This document shows positions 46,680 to 55,487 of a DNA stretch of 56,045 nucleotides, piece by piece. The DNA lies in assembly GCA_020054495.1 (NCBI GenBank), contig JAHWGK010000005.1, positions 33,098 to 89,142 on the forward strand. Direction: 5' to 3'. The position numbers and the translations under genes were made by a program. Below the pieces are notes generated by a model, which did no database searches, was not told where the DNA came from, and worked only from the letters and a program-made list of their open reading frames with translations. Each line of letters opens with the position of its first letter. The first letter of the stretch is position 1. This DNA comes from Thermoplasmata archaeon. GTDB taxonomy: Archaea > Thermoplasmatota > E2 > DHVEG-1.

Positions 46680-47486
46680 ATGAAAAAAGAAAAAATCAAA
46701 TCCCATTTTGTTGGCGTAAGGTTAACAGAAGAGCAGAAAAAGGCTTTATCTAAGTTAGAAAAAACATCTGACCTAAGTAAAACAGATATTTTACTGCGAG
46801 GCCTAGAGCTTCTTTCTGAGTATTATTCATTAGGCCTTGATCGCCCTCCACTAAATGTTGAGCTTAAAAAACTTGAAGAAGAAGCAATGCACCATTTCCA
46901 GGAATTAAAACGGATCAAACGGAGAGAAGAATCAGTAAGAGAAATGGTGCAAGAGTTGCGAGATGTTGACGAAATTATAGATGAATATAACGGTGATAAA
47001 AGCGATCTGATTCAAGTTCTTCTCAAAATTCAGGCTAAGAACCATTGGCTTCCTAAACCTGCTTTAATGTGGGTTTCAGAAAGATTAGATATACCAATGT
47101 CTCAGATTCTTAACATCGCCACGTTTTATAAGGCATTCAGCTTGGATCCACAGGGAGAACACCTTGTTAGAGTATGCTTAGGGACCGCTTGCCATGTAAG
47201 AGGTGGACCGAAAGTTTTGGATGCAGCAGAGCAATTTTTAGGAGTTAAATCTGGCGAGACAACGTCTGATCTTAAGTTTACTTTAGAGAGTGTGAATTGT
47301 CTTGGTTGCTGTGCTTTAGGGCCAGTGATGATGGTGGATGATGCGCATTATGGAAAACTCGATTCATCAAAGATAGGAGAAATCCTTTCAAAATACCGTA
47401 TGAAAGACGTAGAGCGAAGCGAGGACAAAATGAAGGGAGTAGCTCCAATTATACATGAGAGCAAGCCCCCAAATCGAGGTAGGTGA
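46680..47486 (+). CDS. NuoE/HoxE-like [2Fe-2S] subunit fused to an N-terminal ribbon-helix-helix domain
   Basis: 268 aa. Residues about 8-55 ([20 protein letters not shown], then [15 protein letters not shown]) look like a ribbon-helix-helix DNA-binding domain. A coiled stretch follows at about 60-100. From about 104 the thioredoxin-like NuoE fold begins: [28 protein letters not shown]. The [2Fe-2S] cysteines are in [11 protein letters not shown] and [10 protein letters not shown]. It is the small diaphorase subunit that passes electrons from the NADH-oxidising flavoprotein. The DNA-binding fusion is not usual for the family. It overlaps or abuts the F subunit gene. Confidence 0.85.
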   Translation: MKKEKIKSHFVGVRLTEEQKKALSKLEKTSDLSKTDILLRGLELLSEYYSLGLDRPPLNVELKKLEEEAMHHFQELKRIKRREESVREMVQELRDVDEIIDEYNGDKSDLIQVLLKIQAKNHWLPKPALMWVSERLDIPMSQILNIATFYKAFSLDPQGEHLVRVCLGTACHVRGGPKVLDAAEQFLGVKSGETTSDLKFTLESVNCLGCCALGPVMMVDDAHYGKLDSSKIGEILSKYRMKDVERSEDKMKGVAPIIHESKPPNRGR

Positions 47487-47491
47487 TATAC

Positions 47492-49360
47492 ATGAAAAAA
47501 TTACAATCAACATCAGATATGGAAAAACTCAGAAAGGAACTGCTACAGAAGAAAGATTCTAGCAAGTCATGTATTTCGATATGTTCTGGAACGGGTTGTC
47601 ATGCATATGGTTGTGAAAAGGTTGTCAGTGCCTTTGAAGAAGAACTTAAAAAACAAAAATTGAAATGCAAGGTAGAGATTAAAAGGACTGGTTGTCACGG
47701 GTTCTGTGAGAAAGGCCCTATTGTTGTTATCTACCCTGAGGAGATATGTTATCTTCAGGTAAAAATAGAAGATGTAACGGATATCGTTTCTCAGACAATA
47801 AAAGCAGGGAAAATAATTGACCGTTTGCTGTATACTGATCTTAAAACTGGTAAAAAAGTTGTTCATGAGTCTGAAATACCATTTTATAAAAATCAAACGA
47901 GACTTATTTTTGGAAACAATCGTAAAATTGAATCTAAAAACATTGGTGACTACATTGCTCTTGATGGTTACAACGCTCTTGTAAAGGCACTTTCTGAAAG
48001 GACACCTGAAAAAGTACTAGAGGAGATAAAAAAAGCCAATCTCCGCGGCAGAGGTGGAGGCGGTTTTCCAGCAGGAATAAAATGGGAAAGTGTTCGTAAT
48101 GCGCTCGGTGAGCCTAAATATGTTATTGTTAACTGCGATGAAGGAGATCCAGGAGCGTATATGGATCGAAGTCTGATGGAAGGGAATCCGCATAGTGTCA
48201 TTGAAGGGCTCATTATTGGTGCTTATGCAATCGGTTCACATGAAGGATATATCTATGTACGTCAGGAGTATCCTCTTGCTGTGGAGAACACTGAGCTTGC
48301 GATAAAACAGGCTGAGGAGTACGGATTGCTTGGTAAAGATATCCTTGGCTCCGGATTTGATTTTACTATCAAGATACATAGAGGTGCTGGTGCATTTGTT
48401 TCTGGTGAATCCAGTGCCTTGATGTCAGCAATCGAAGGAAAGGTTGGAGAGCCAAGACCAAAATATATCCATACATCGGAAAAGGGATTGTGGGATAAGC
48501 CAACGTGTTTGAACAATGTTGAGACGTGGGCGAATGTTCCGTTTATCATCAACAAAGGAGCAGATTGGTTTAGAAACATGGGGACTGACAATAGCAAAGG
48601 AACCAAGATATTTTCGTTGGTCGGAAACGTCAATAATACAGGGCTAGTTGAAGTGCCCATGGGAATCACATTACGAGAGATCATATATGATATCGGCGGT
48701 GGCATACCAAACGGGAAAAAGTTTAAAGCAGTGCAAACTGGAGGTCCATCTGGAGGATGCATTCCTGAGAGCCAACTGGATCTCCCCGTAGATTTTGATG
48801 AACTTAATAAAGTTGGTTCGATGATGGGTTCTGGCGGTATGATCGTTATGGATGAGGATACCTGCATGGTGGATATTGCTCGGTATTTTGTCAAATTTCT
48901 CTCACAGGAATCCTGTGGAAAATGTACACCCTGCAGAGAGGGATTACGCCATATGCTCCGAATTTTAGATGATATTACATCGGGAAAGGCTACAGAAGAA
49001 GATATCAAACGTCTTGAAGAGCTCTCTGAGGTTGTCAAAGAAGCATCATTGTGTGCCCTTGGCCAAACCGCTCCGAATCCCGTTCTTAGCACTCTCAAAT
49101 ATTTTAGGGATGAATATGAGGCACATCTCCAAGGTGAATGCCCTGCAAAGGCGTGTAAAGAACTTATCCAATATTATATCGATCCTGAAAAATGTAAAGG
49201 CTGCGGTCTTTGCCTTAAGAAATGTCCCGTAGGTGCAATATCTGGTGAGAAAAAAGGCGTTCACACGATTGATGTTGAAAAGTGCATAAAATGTGGAGCA
49301 TGCTTTGAGGTATGTAACCTCGATGCAGTTTCAAAAATATCTAGTAAAGAGCGTAAGTAA
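47492..49360 (+). CDS. NuoF/HoxF-like NADH-oxidising flavoprotein subunit
   Basis: 622 aa. Order: N-terminal thioredoxin-like [2Fe-2S] domain ([24 protein letters not shown]); FMN/NADH-binding core with [15 protein letters not shown] near 178-192 and [18 protein letters not shown]; the [4Fe-4S] site [16 protein letters not shown] near 472-487; and a C-terminal double-cluster ferredoxin ([23 protein letters not shown]). This is the layout of the NADH subunit of electron-bifurcating hydrogenases, formate dehydrogenases and similar complexes. The ATG at 47492 is preferred because AGGTGAT lies 5 bases upstream. No hydrogenase or Hdr gene is next to it. Confidence 0.93.
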   Translation: MKKLQSTSDMEKLRKELLQKKDSSKSCISICSGTGCHAYGCEKVVSAFEEELKKQKLKCKVEIKRTGCHGFCEKGPIVVIYPEEICYLQVKIEDVTDIVSQTIKAGKIIDRLLYTDLKTGKKVVHESEIPFYKNQTRLIFGNNRKIESKNIGDYIALDGYNALVKALSERTPEKVLEEIKKANLRGRGGGGFPAGIKWESVRNALGEPKYVIVNCDEGDPGAYMDRSLMEGNPHSVIEGLIIGAYAIGSHEGYIYVRQEYPLAVENTELAIKQAEEYGLLGKDILGSGFDFTIKIHRGAGAFVSGESSALMSAIEGKVGEPRPKYIHTSEKGLWDKPTCLNNVETWANVPFIINKGADWFRNMGTDNSKGTKIFSLVGNVNNTGLVEVPMGITLREIIYDIGGGIPNGKKFKAVQTGGPSGGCIPESQLDLPVDFDELNKVGSMMGSGGMIVMDEDTCMVDIARYFVKFLSQESCGKCTPCREGLRHMLRILDDITSGKATEEDIKRLEELSEVVKEASLCALGQTAPNPVLSTLKYFRDEYEAHLQGECPAKACKELIQYYIDPEKCKGCGLCLKKCPVGAISGEKKGVHTIDVEKCIKCGACFEVCNLDAVSKISSKERK

Positions 49361-49395
49361 AAGAGTAAACATATAACTAAAAAAGGTTAGAAAGA

Positions 49396-49998
49396 ATGAA
49401 GAATATATCATTAACGATTGACGGGAGAAATGTTAAAGCACAGGAGGGAATGACCATTCTTCAGGTTGCTCAGTCCTCTAATATCGAAATCCCTACATTG
49501 TGTCACCATGAGTATCTTGAGCCGTATGGTGCATGTCGATTGTGTACTGTAGAGATAATAAAGAATGATAAAACGAAGCTTGTGGCAGCATGTTGTTACC
49601 CGGTAGAAGATGGATTAATAGTAAAAACCTCCTCTGAAAGGGTAAATAAAATCCGTAAAATAATTTTAGAGCTATTGCTGCCTTTGGCACCTACTGGACC
49701 GTTGTATGCTTTAGCTGAGAAGCATGGTCTGTGTGAGTGTGTCAAAAAGAGCGACGAAGAAAGCGAATGGAGGATGATAAAAGAGTTGCGTTTTCCTGCT
49801 GAAAAACCGACCTATTGTACTCTATGTGGCTTATGTGTACGCTACTGTACAGAGATTAAAAAAGGAAATGTAATCGGGTTCATTGGCAGGGGTGTAGACC
49901 GTAAGATATCTTTAGTTCCAGAAGAAAACTGTGGCTTTTGCCGCGACTGTGAAAATATTTGCGAAGGAGGTAAATTTTTCTCCCTTCTTGAACTTTAA
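49396..49998 (+). CDS. HoxU/NuoG-N-like ferredoxin subunit 1
   Basis: 200 aa. Plant-type [2Fe-2S] domain at about 1-75 (CHHEYLEPYGACRLCTVEI, then AACCYPVEDG). Then a [4Fe-4S]-binding region: CTLCGLCVRYCTEIKK near 142-157 and CGFCRDCENICEGG near 179-192. The usual NuoG His-Cys motif between these domains is absent. It would carry electrons from the F subunit to an unknown partner. A close paralogue follows 50 bases downstream; the pair is probably a recent tandem duplication with different specificity. Confidence 0.85.
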   Translation: MKNISLTIDGRNVKAQEGMTILQVAQSSNIEIPTLCHHEYLEPYGACRLCTVEIIKNDKTKLVAACCYPVEDGLIVKTSSERVNKIRKIILELLLPLAPTGPLYALAEKHGLCECVKKSDEESEWRMIKELRFPAEKPTYCTLCGLCVRYCTEIKKGNVIGFIGRGVDRKISLVPEENCGFCRDCENICEGGKFFSLLEL

Positions 49999-50048
49999 TT
50001 TATTTATAATGATTTGATAAAAAGATAATACTAAAAAAGGTGAAAATA

Positions 50049-50666
50049 ATGAAGAATGTATCGTTAACAATTGATGGGAAGAATGTCCAAGCAGAAGAAG
50101 GGACGACAGTCATACAGGCAGCTCAACAAGCAGGTATTACTATTCCAAATCTATGTCACGATGACAGGTTTGAGCCCTATGGGGCATGTCGCTTTTGCAT
50201 GGTAGAAATTGAAAAGAATGGTCGGAAAAAACTTGTTGCATCATGTTGTTATCCTGTGGAAGAAGGATTAGTCGTCGATACAAAGACTGAAAAAGTGGAA
50301 AACATTCGAAAGATGCTTATTGAACTATTGTTGGCAGTATCTCCTTCTGGCTCGCATACAGAGTTAGCAAAAGAATATGGTATCAAAGAATCGCGTTTTA
50401 AGCTAGAGAGTTCTCCTGAGACTCCTTGTGATTTATGCGGTTTGTGCGTTCGTTATTGCACGGAGATTAAAAAGAAGAATGCTGTGTGTTTTGTCGGTCG
50501 TGGTGTCGATCGTACTGTTGCTTTAGTTCCAGTAGCATCTGATGGATGTTCTTCTTGCAGAGAGTGTTTTGATGTTTGTGATGCAGGTAAGATGGTTTAT
50601 CTAGTGGAAATGTTACAAGAGATTTCATGTCCCCCTTTAAAATCTAAATTTTATCAGAATTTGTAG
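50049..50666 (+). CDS. HoxU/NuoG-N-like ferredoxin subunit 2
   Basis: 205 aa. Same arrangement as its upstream neighbour: CHDDRFEPYGACRFCMVEIE, ASCCYPVEEG, CDLCGLCVRYCTEIKK and CSSCRECFDVCDAG. The start at 50049 follows AGGTG; a GTG 9 bases earlier is in frame. It differs mostly in the linker (LAKEYGIKESRF) and C-terminus. Two such subunits in one module suggest two alternative electron acceptors. No acceptor enzyme follows; the next stretch is non-coding. Confidence 0.85.
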   Translation: MKNVSLTIDGKNVQAEEGTTVIQAAQQAGITIPNLCHDDRFEPYGACRFCMVEIEKNGRKKLVASCCYPVEEGLVVDTKTEKVENIRKMLIELLLAVSPSGSHTELAKEYGIKESRFKLESSPETPCDLCGLCVRYCTEIKKKNAVCFVGRGVDRTVALVPVASDGCSSCRECFDVCDAGKMVYLVEMLQEISCPPLKSKFYQNL

Positions 50667-51002
50667 ACAATATAATTTTTAAGAAGAAAGGCATACACTA
50701 TGCAACTGTAGGCTCGAAACTAGAGAAAGTATTGTCAGCATATTTTGGAAAAACAATCTATATAACAACAAGAAGTATGAAAACAATCAGAGCTCTAAAA
50801 TAAAAGTGATAGATATTAAGGCAGATATAGAAATAAAGAAGCAATATACTCTGGAGAAAACGCGAACCGAGCAGGGCCAACGCTTTTAACATAAAAATAG
50901 ATAAAAACTAAAGCTGAAATACACCTTCAAGATGAAAGTGTAGTTAAATAGTTTCTGCCGTTAGGAATCTAACTATTGTAATCTTTATTACTTTCCAACA
51001 GG
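50667..51002. other. Intergenic stretch with a broken gene fragment
   Basis: 336 bases without an intact gene. The first part contains the fragment listed at 50687. The remainder shows no promoter or hairpin that stands out and reads as decayed sequence. It separates the redox genes from the convergent malic enzyme locus. Confidence 0.4.
50687..50803 (+). pseudogene. Gene fragment, possibly DUF1697-like C-terminus
   Basis: An open frame without a start codon encodes KGIHYATVGSKLEKVLSAYF, then GKTIYITTRSMKTIRALK. The pattern of a helix followed by TTRSMKTI resembles the end of DUF1697 proteins, but I cannot confirm this. No upstream part of the gene is seen. Confidence 0.3.
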
Positions 51003-52775
51003 TTATTCTGTCTTTATTATAGGATGATATCTGGGTTTCCACATCCTAGATTTGATATCCTCAATACTATATTCAGCAGTACCTTGTTCTTGTGCGATTT
51101 GATGTGTTGTAACAAGAGCTATGTGTGCACTAATTTCTCTGATATTTTTAAACGATGGGTAGATTATTCCCCGGGAAATGAGCTTATCGGGTGTTAGTTC
51201 TGATAATGTATAAGCTGATTCTGTGAAAACTTCATCGCTAATATAGTGTCCGCCACTGAGAATCCCACCAAGACCCACACCTGGAAAGATGAAAAAGTTA
51301 TTTCCTTGACCTATCAAAACATTTCTACCATTATACTGAAAAGGTGCAAAAGGTGAACCTGTGGCAACAATGGCTTTTCCTTTTGTAGCTTTGTAGATTT
51401 CCTGTGGCATTGCTTCAGAATTAGAGGTGGGATTTGAAAGAGGTAATATAATTGGATGTTCAGTATTATCGGCCATTGCTTTAAGGATAGTTTCAGTGAA
51501 ATGACCAGCACATCCTGAGGTTCCGATGAGTACTGTTGGTTGGAAATTTGTAATAACCTCTTGAAGAGCGAGTAGAGAAAAATCTTCTGCATCCCAGCTC
51601 TTGTAAACATTTTTTCCCATAGCAAATGGTTTTTTATAATCTTCAACATTCTTTCGCTCCTCTGTGACCAAGCCTTTGCTATCGAGAACTGCAATTTGAT
51701 TATGTGAAGCCTTTTCTGATAACTTTAATTTAGACTTTAGACAAGCAGCAATCCGACGTGCAATACCAATGCCACCAGCACCTGCACCATAAATGACAAA
51801 ACGTTGATCTTTAAGTTCTCCATTAAAACATTTCAAAACATTTAGTATCCCTGCAAGGGCAACAGAACCAGTTCCTTGGATGTCATCATTGAAACTAAGC
51901 ACCTTATATCTATATTTGTCAAGAATTGCAAATGCATTTTGTCTGCTAAAATCCTCCCATTGTATGAGTATATTTGGGAATTTTCCTCTTATCTCATTGA
52001 TGAATTTATCAATAAACTCTTCATATTCCTCTCCTTGTAGACGACCGGATTTATAACCAAGCTAGTAGGGGTCTTTTAAATCAAGAGGGTTGTCTGTCCC
52101 GACATCCAAAGTCAGCGGTATTGTCTCCCATGGCCGTATACCAGCTCCAAGTACATATAAAGCAAGTTTACCAATAGGTATATCTATACCACCGATGCCT
52201 TGATCACCTAGTCCAAGTATGCCCTGATTATCAGTGACAACAGCAATAGATGGACGTTTAAAACTGAAATGATCAAACACTGAGCCTACGTTATCAATGT
52301 CGAAGGGTGAGAGAAAAATACCTCTAAAACGTGCAGAATCCCTAGAATAAAGTTGCACAGCGTCACCTACTGTAGGCGTATATATTATCGGTATAATGCC
52401 TTTCATATATTTGTAGGTGAATGCATAAAAAAGAATCTCGTTTCTGTCTTGAAGATATCTTAGGAAATTATATCTGGCAATACTGATCTCTTTTTTAAGG
52501 AGACTAGATTTTTCTGAGTCAAACTCTTTACAGGACTTACAAATCTCAAAAGACTTCCCAAGTCTGATATATCTTTGATATACCTTTTCCACCTGTTGAT
52601 CAAGAGTTAGAATACGTGGAGGGAGAAGTCCATTAAGACCAAAAAGATTCCTTTCTTCTTTTGTGAAAGCAGTACCTTTATTTAACAGAGGAGCACGGAT
52701 AACATCGTTCCCTTCTGCATCTGTCACAAACACAATATTGTTATTATCTTCTTTAACATCAAACTGAACTGTCAT
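51003..52775 (-). pseudogene. NAD-dependent malic enzyme gene interrupted by one in-frame TAG
   Basis: Oxidative decarboxylation of malate to pyruvate. The frame is continuous from the ATG at 52775 to 51003 except for one TAG (at 52062-52064) in KDPY-stop-LGYKSGRLQG. Related enzymes read DPLYLG here, so the stop replaces a tyrosine. Upstream part: IIPIIYTPTVGDAVQLYS, SIAVVTDNQGILGLGDQG. Downstream part: LSFNDDIQGTGSVALAGILN, FVIYGAGAGGIGIARRIAAC. The total of about 590 codons is the normal length. Options are a fresh pseudogene, a sequencing error, or suppression by readthrough. Several housekeeping genes here stop at TAG, so general pyrrolysine use is not indicated. Confidence 0.85.
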
Positions 52776-52913
52776 ATCCTCTCACTTTACACAATCCGAT
52801 TAAATAATGTAACAATATAGATTCTTTCTCCTCAGTAATCTCTTTATCATATCCTTTTCTATTCTCGGCTGTTTCTGAACCTTTACAATCTAAACATCCT
52901 TTCCTCTTTCAGT

Positions 52914-53015
52914 TCATCTACCGTCCTTCTCTTTCTTTTTTGCTCTATAAAATAACCAGGTCAATATGAATATACCTAACGCAACGATACCTAAACCTAT
53001 TAATGTGTTGCCCAT
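52914..53015 (-). CDS. Tiny single-helix membrane protein, 33 aa (tentative)
   Basis: MGNTLIGLGIVALGIFILTW, then LFYRAKKKEKDGR. One strongly hydrophobic helix and a basic tail form a coherent membrane-peptide pattern. The region is otherwise non-coding. Unverified and short. Confidence 0.35.
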   Translation of the reverse strand: MGNTLIGLGIVALGIFILTWLFYRAKKKEKDGR

Positions 53016-53216
53016 TTTATTTTTCTCTTTTTTTATTCTAAGGATTCCCCTTTTTCATCACAGTTTCTAACTTCTGCTATATCATTTAGTTCCAATCCAT
53101 AAACCGCAAATGCTTTTCCACATCCAACTCTTTTTTTATTTCTTTCGCTTCTTCAAGAACATCCATCGTAACACCTCATTTTAATCAACATAAAAGATTT
53201 AAATTTCTTACTTTTT

Positions 53217-53339
53217 ATATTTCCGCTCCTCCACCGTCACAGTAATATCGTCTTTAAGAAATATCTTCCTTGGAGACGATTTGTGACTTATGGTTATAAA
53301 CCCTAAAGATTCAAGATAATCAATTACTTGTTTTTTCAT
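53217..53339 (-). CDS. Small basic protein, 40 aa (tentative)
   Basis: MKKQVIDYLESLGFITISHK, then SSPRKIFLKDDITVTVEERK. GAGGGAAATAT precedes the ATG. The pattern is one helix then three strands. No family is known; it could be real or a remnant. The rest of 52776-53470 has no supported gene. Confidence 0.4.
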
Positions 53340-53470
53340 ATATTTCCCTCCATTTTTTACTCATCAACTGTTTTACTTTAAACTCATAAAATTTAGCTAT
53401 TAGTTTTTGTTCATTCTTTTTCATTTATATAATCAATTCCTCTTTTTCCTTTCTATATATTTATTTTATT

Positions 53471-53659
53471 TCAATGGCTATAAAAGGTGATTCGTGTCAT
53501 TAACCGCCTACATCTTGGGCATATAATTGGAAAATTTGGCATACCCTGTTTTGATATAATGAAATTACAGTTTGGGCAGAGATATCGATTGCTACAAACT
53601 TGTGAACCCCTATCGCCTAGCTTCATTCTTGCTCCTCGTCCAAAACCTCGACTTGTCAT
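53471..53659 (-). CDS. Small zinc-ribbon protein, 62 aa
   Basis: Basic Gly/Arg N-terminus (MTSRGFGRGARMKLGDRGS) followed by a zinc ribbon: CPNCNFIISKQGMPNFPI, then CPRCRRLMTR. The CxxC-CxxC spacing fits a treble-clef or ribbon site for nucleic-acid binding. No family is assigned. The ATG lacks a clear ribosome-binding site. Confidence 0.55.
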   Translation of the reverse strand: MTSRGFGRGARMKLGDRGSQVCSNRYLCPNCNFIISKQGMPNFPIICPRCRRLMTRITFYSH

Positions 53660-53900
53660 CTTTATAGTTACTTCATCTCAATGCTTCATTTTTTTATTTC
53701 AAGAAAATTATACTACTCTCTTTTTTCTGACATACATATACATTCTTTCGTGCAGTTCTCTTATTCTTTTATCTGTATGTTTTTCATATTTATCCATTTA
53801 TTTTTCGCCTTCCTCCCAAATTTATCTTTTTTTAATTGTCCAGTTGTATTTTTCAAGAAGTGGACTCATTTCACTTTCAATTCTTTCACGTTCATCTTTT

Positions 53901-54221
53901 TCACGTCTGTTCTAAAAATTTTCTCTCTCTTCTTTTCGCTTCTTCTTTTTTCCCAGGTTTTTCTCCCCTTTTCCTATGTTTCTCTTCAGCTTTTTCTTCT
54001 AGGTGTCTCTTCTCCTTTGCTATTCCACCTTGTAAAACTCGCATTCTAGAATCCATGGCTCTAATCTTTTCCTCAATATGTCTCTTTTTAACGTTAAACT
54101 CTGCTTTGGTAATCTTATGGCTTTCACATTTCGCTCTAAGTTCATCGATTTTATCATGATCTTTTTCAATGTTTTTTTCCAAATTTAAAATATTTCTCTC
54201 TAATTTCCTAGCAAAACTCAT
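53901..54221 (-). CDS. Charged coiled-coil protein, 106 aa
   Basis: MSFARKLERNILNLEKNIEK, then DHDKIDELRAKCESHKITKA and EFNVKKRHIEEKIRAMDSRM. It is a long amphipathic helix with leucine/isoleucine heptads and a Lys/Glu/Arg-rich end. GGAGGTAAAACAGT precedes the ATG, so expression is likely. A binding or scaffolding partner is unknown. Confidence 0.65.
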   Translation of the reverse strand: MSFARKLERNILNLEKNIEKDHDKIDELRAKCESHKITKAEFNVKKRHIEEKIRAMDSRMRVLQGGIAKEKRHLEEKAEEKHRKRGEKPGKKEEAKRRERKFLEQT

Positions 54222-54566
54222 ACTGTTTTACCTCCTAAAAACACGTACTTTTTATCTTTCATAATAATTCCTCCAAAAAAGATATGCCAATTCCGATTGG
54301 TGTCTATATCGACTCATACTTCTACCTCGTAATTTTTTTAGTAGAAGTCGTCAGCCCAATAATGAGCGGTTCTGGCGGGCGTCATGGCAAAGACGTCATG
54401 GCGGACGTCAAGGTGGACTTCATCGCCTACATTATTACAGATATCTACTATGCTATATATTTTTCTATTTTTTATGGTCTTGGATCACAATTGTTTTTAA
54501 CGCATTAAATTGTCAAAGAACGCTTTTCAAGTTATCTTTTTATACCACTTTTTAACATAGAATCTG
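54222..54566. other. Non-coding stretch with a G+C-rich tandem repeat and a promoter
   Basis: No supported gene. At 54378-54416 a G+C-rich patch contains three tandem units of about 12-14 bases sharing CGTCA(T/A)GG. A 74-codon open frame crosses it but has no ribosome-binding site. A TATA-like TTTTTATACC at about 54536-54545 serves the next gene. Confidence 0.45.
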
Positions 54567-55034
54567 ATGTCACAAAAACTATCACAAGAATTAATAGAAA
54601 AAATTAGAAAAGAAGTAAAGGACGGTAAATCTAAGTATCAAACAGCAAAAGAACTTAACCTTCGTAAGGAGACTGTTTATAGAATTGCAAAAGATCTTCC
54701 TAGTCGTCCTTGCGGATGGCCAGGTATCCGGGGAGAAACTCTGGAACTTTTACAGGATATATTAACTAAGGGATATGCAGTATATTCTAATTATAATACA
54801 AAACAGAAATACATAACATTGAGGAAGTATTTTCCAACGATTTGTAAGGTTAAAATGTATGGGAAAAATATCTTCTTTCTTGAGGATAAATCAGACCTTG
54901 CTGCTAGAGTTTTCCTTGAAAACATCAAGAGAAAGATTATTAGTTATCATGAGTTAAGACAAATAACTAGGGTTTTTGGAACAAGTCTTAGTAGGGAATT
55001 CCAAATGAAGCCAAAGTTCATTTGGATTAATTGA
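54567..55034 (+). CDS. Helix-turn-helix protein of unknown function
   Basis: 155 aa. An N-terminal helix-turn-helix (EKIRKEVKDGKSKYQTAKEL, then NLRKETVYRIAKDLP) of the resolvase/transposase-like type is followed by an unrecognised domain rich in aromatic and basic residues (PKFIWIN at the end). The ATG is 22-31 bases from a TATA-like box with no ribosome-binding site, so the message is probably leaderless. Its stop codon lies inside a 24-bp perfect palindrome. It may be mobile-element related. Confidence 0.65.
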   Translation: MSQKLSQELIEKIRKEVKDGKSKYQTAKELNLRKETVYRIAKDLPSRPCGWPGIRGETLELLQDILTKGYAVYSNYNTKQKYITLRKYFPTICKVKMYGKNIFFLEDKSDLAARVFLENIKRKIISYHELRQITRVFGTSLSREFQMKPKFIWIN

Positions 55035-55054
55035 CCTGTCAATTGACAGGTCAA
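55031..55054. promoter_or_regulatory. Perfect 24-bp palindrome, TTGAC half-sites
   Basis: TTGACCTGTCAA directly followed by its reverse complement, without a loop. It lies between the stop codons of two convergent genes (54567 and 55065). It may be a protein-binding site, since the same half-sites recur at 55344, or a terminator-type hairpin. Confidence 0.6.
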
Positions 55055-55064
55055 GATAAGACTT

Positions 55065-55310
55065 TTATAATCTGTGCGTAGAAGAGTGTGTTTTTAGCAT
55101 ATGATCCGACAGATTTTTTGTTTTTAGCCGGATCCCACATAAGCGACATATTGTCCATTCAGGGGCTGATGAAGATTTGGGAACACATACACTTATCAGA
55201 AATTGATTCAGCAACTCATCTACAGTTAATTGTTGACTCCGAGCAATCTGTTTAATTGTCTTCGCGGTCTTCTCCCTAACTGTAATATTTGACCAACCTT
55301 TCTCGGGCAT
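55065..55310 (-). CDS. Small DNA-binding-like protein with ribbon-helix-helix-like N-terminus and C2H2-like zinc finger
   Basis: 81 aa. MPEKGWSNITVREKTAKTIK, then QIARSQQLTVDELLNQFLIS resembles a ribbon-helix-helix domain. The C-terminus WTICRLCGIRLKTKNLSDHM, then LKTHSS gives CxxC-x12-HxxxxH, a C2H2-like finger. The ATG at 55310 is preferred: a TTTTTATTCC box sits about 27 bases upstream, making the transcript leaderless. An upstream in-frame ATG (55367) would lie inside the palindrome at 55344. A regulator of its own promoter is a reasonable inference. Confidence 0.6.
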   Translation of the reverse strand: MPEKGWSNITVREKTAKTIKQIARSQQLTVDELLNQFLISVCVPKSSSAPEWTICRLCGIRLKTKNLSDHMLKTHSSTHRL

Positions 55311-55343
55311 AATATAAGGAAATACAAAACGGGAATAAAAAGT

Positions 55344-55367
55344 TTGACAGGTCAATTGACTGGTCAA
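55344..55367. promoter_or_regulatory. Near-palindromic TTGAC operator-like site
   Basis: TTGACAGGTCAA next to TTGACTGGTCAA, matching the 55031-55054 palindrome apart from two inner bases. It lies immediately upstream of the TATA-like box of the zinc-finger gene, a typical position for an archaeal activator or repressor site. Confidence 0.55.
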
Positions 55368-55444
55368 GATACACCACTTTTATCATTAACCATATGGTTT
55401 TAAATATCATGAGCACTCATTTGGAAATCTCTTAGTACCCAAAT

Positions 55445-55457
55445 TTGACAGTTGACT
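55445..55457 (+). promoter_or_regulatory. TTGAC direct half-sites before the IS1634-type transposase
   Basis: TTGACAGTTGACT followed by AAATAAAGG. It is again directly upstream of a TATA-like sequence. It may be a third binding site or part of the insertion-element end. Confidence 0.4.
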
Positions 55458-55487
55458 AAATAAAGGTGTTCTTAGTCACGTTAAATT

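Noticed and set aside
48262-49098. Long minus-strand open frame opposite the NADH-binding subunit
   Set aside because: It mirrors a fully recognised NuoF-like gene; the antisense frame has no domain pattern.
52062-52064. Pyrrolysine codon in the malic enzyme
   Set aside because: TAG is the normal stop of several genes in this window (gapA, methylthiotransferase, lysS, rpoK) and no Pyl genes are seen. A point mutation or read error is simpler.
53040-53170. Possible frameshifted small gene on the minus strand
   Set aside because: Two adjacent frames give weak protein-like sequence that would need an unproven shift in an A-run. Not enough to call.
54284-54508. 74-codon open frame over the G+C-rich repeat
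   Set aside because: No ribosome-binding site, no recognisable fold, and its central part is simply the tandem repeat read through.
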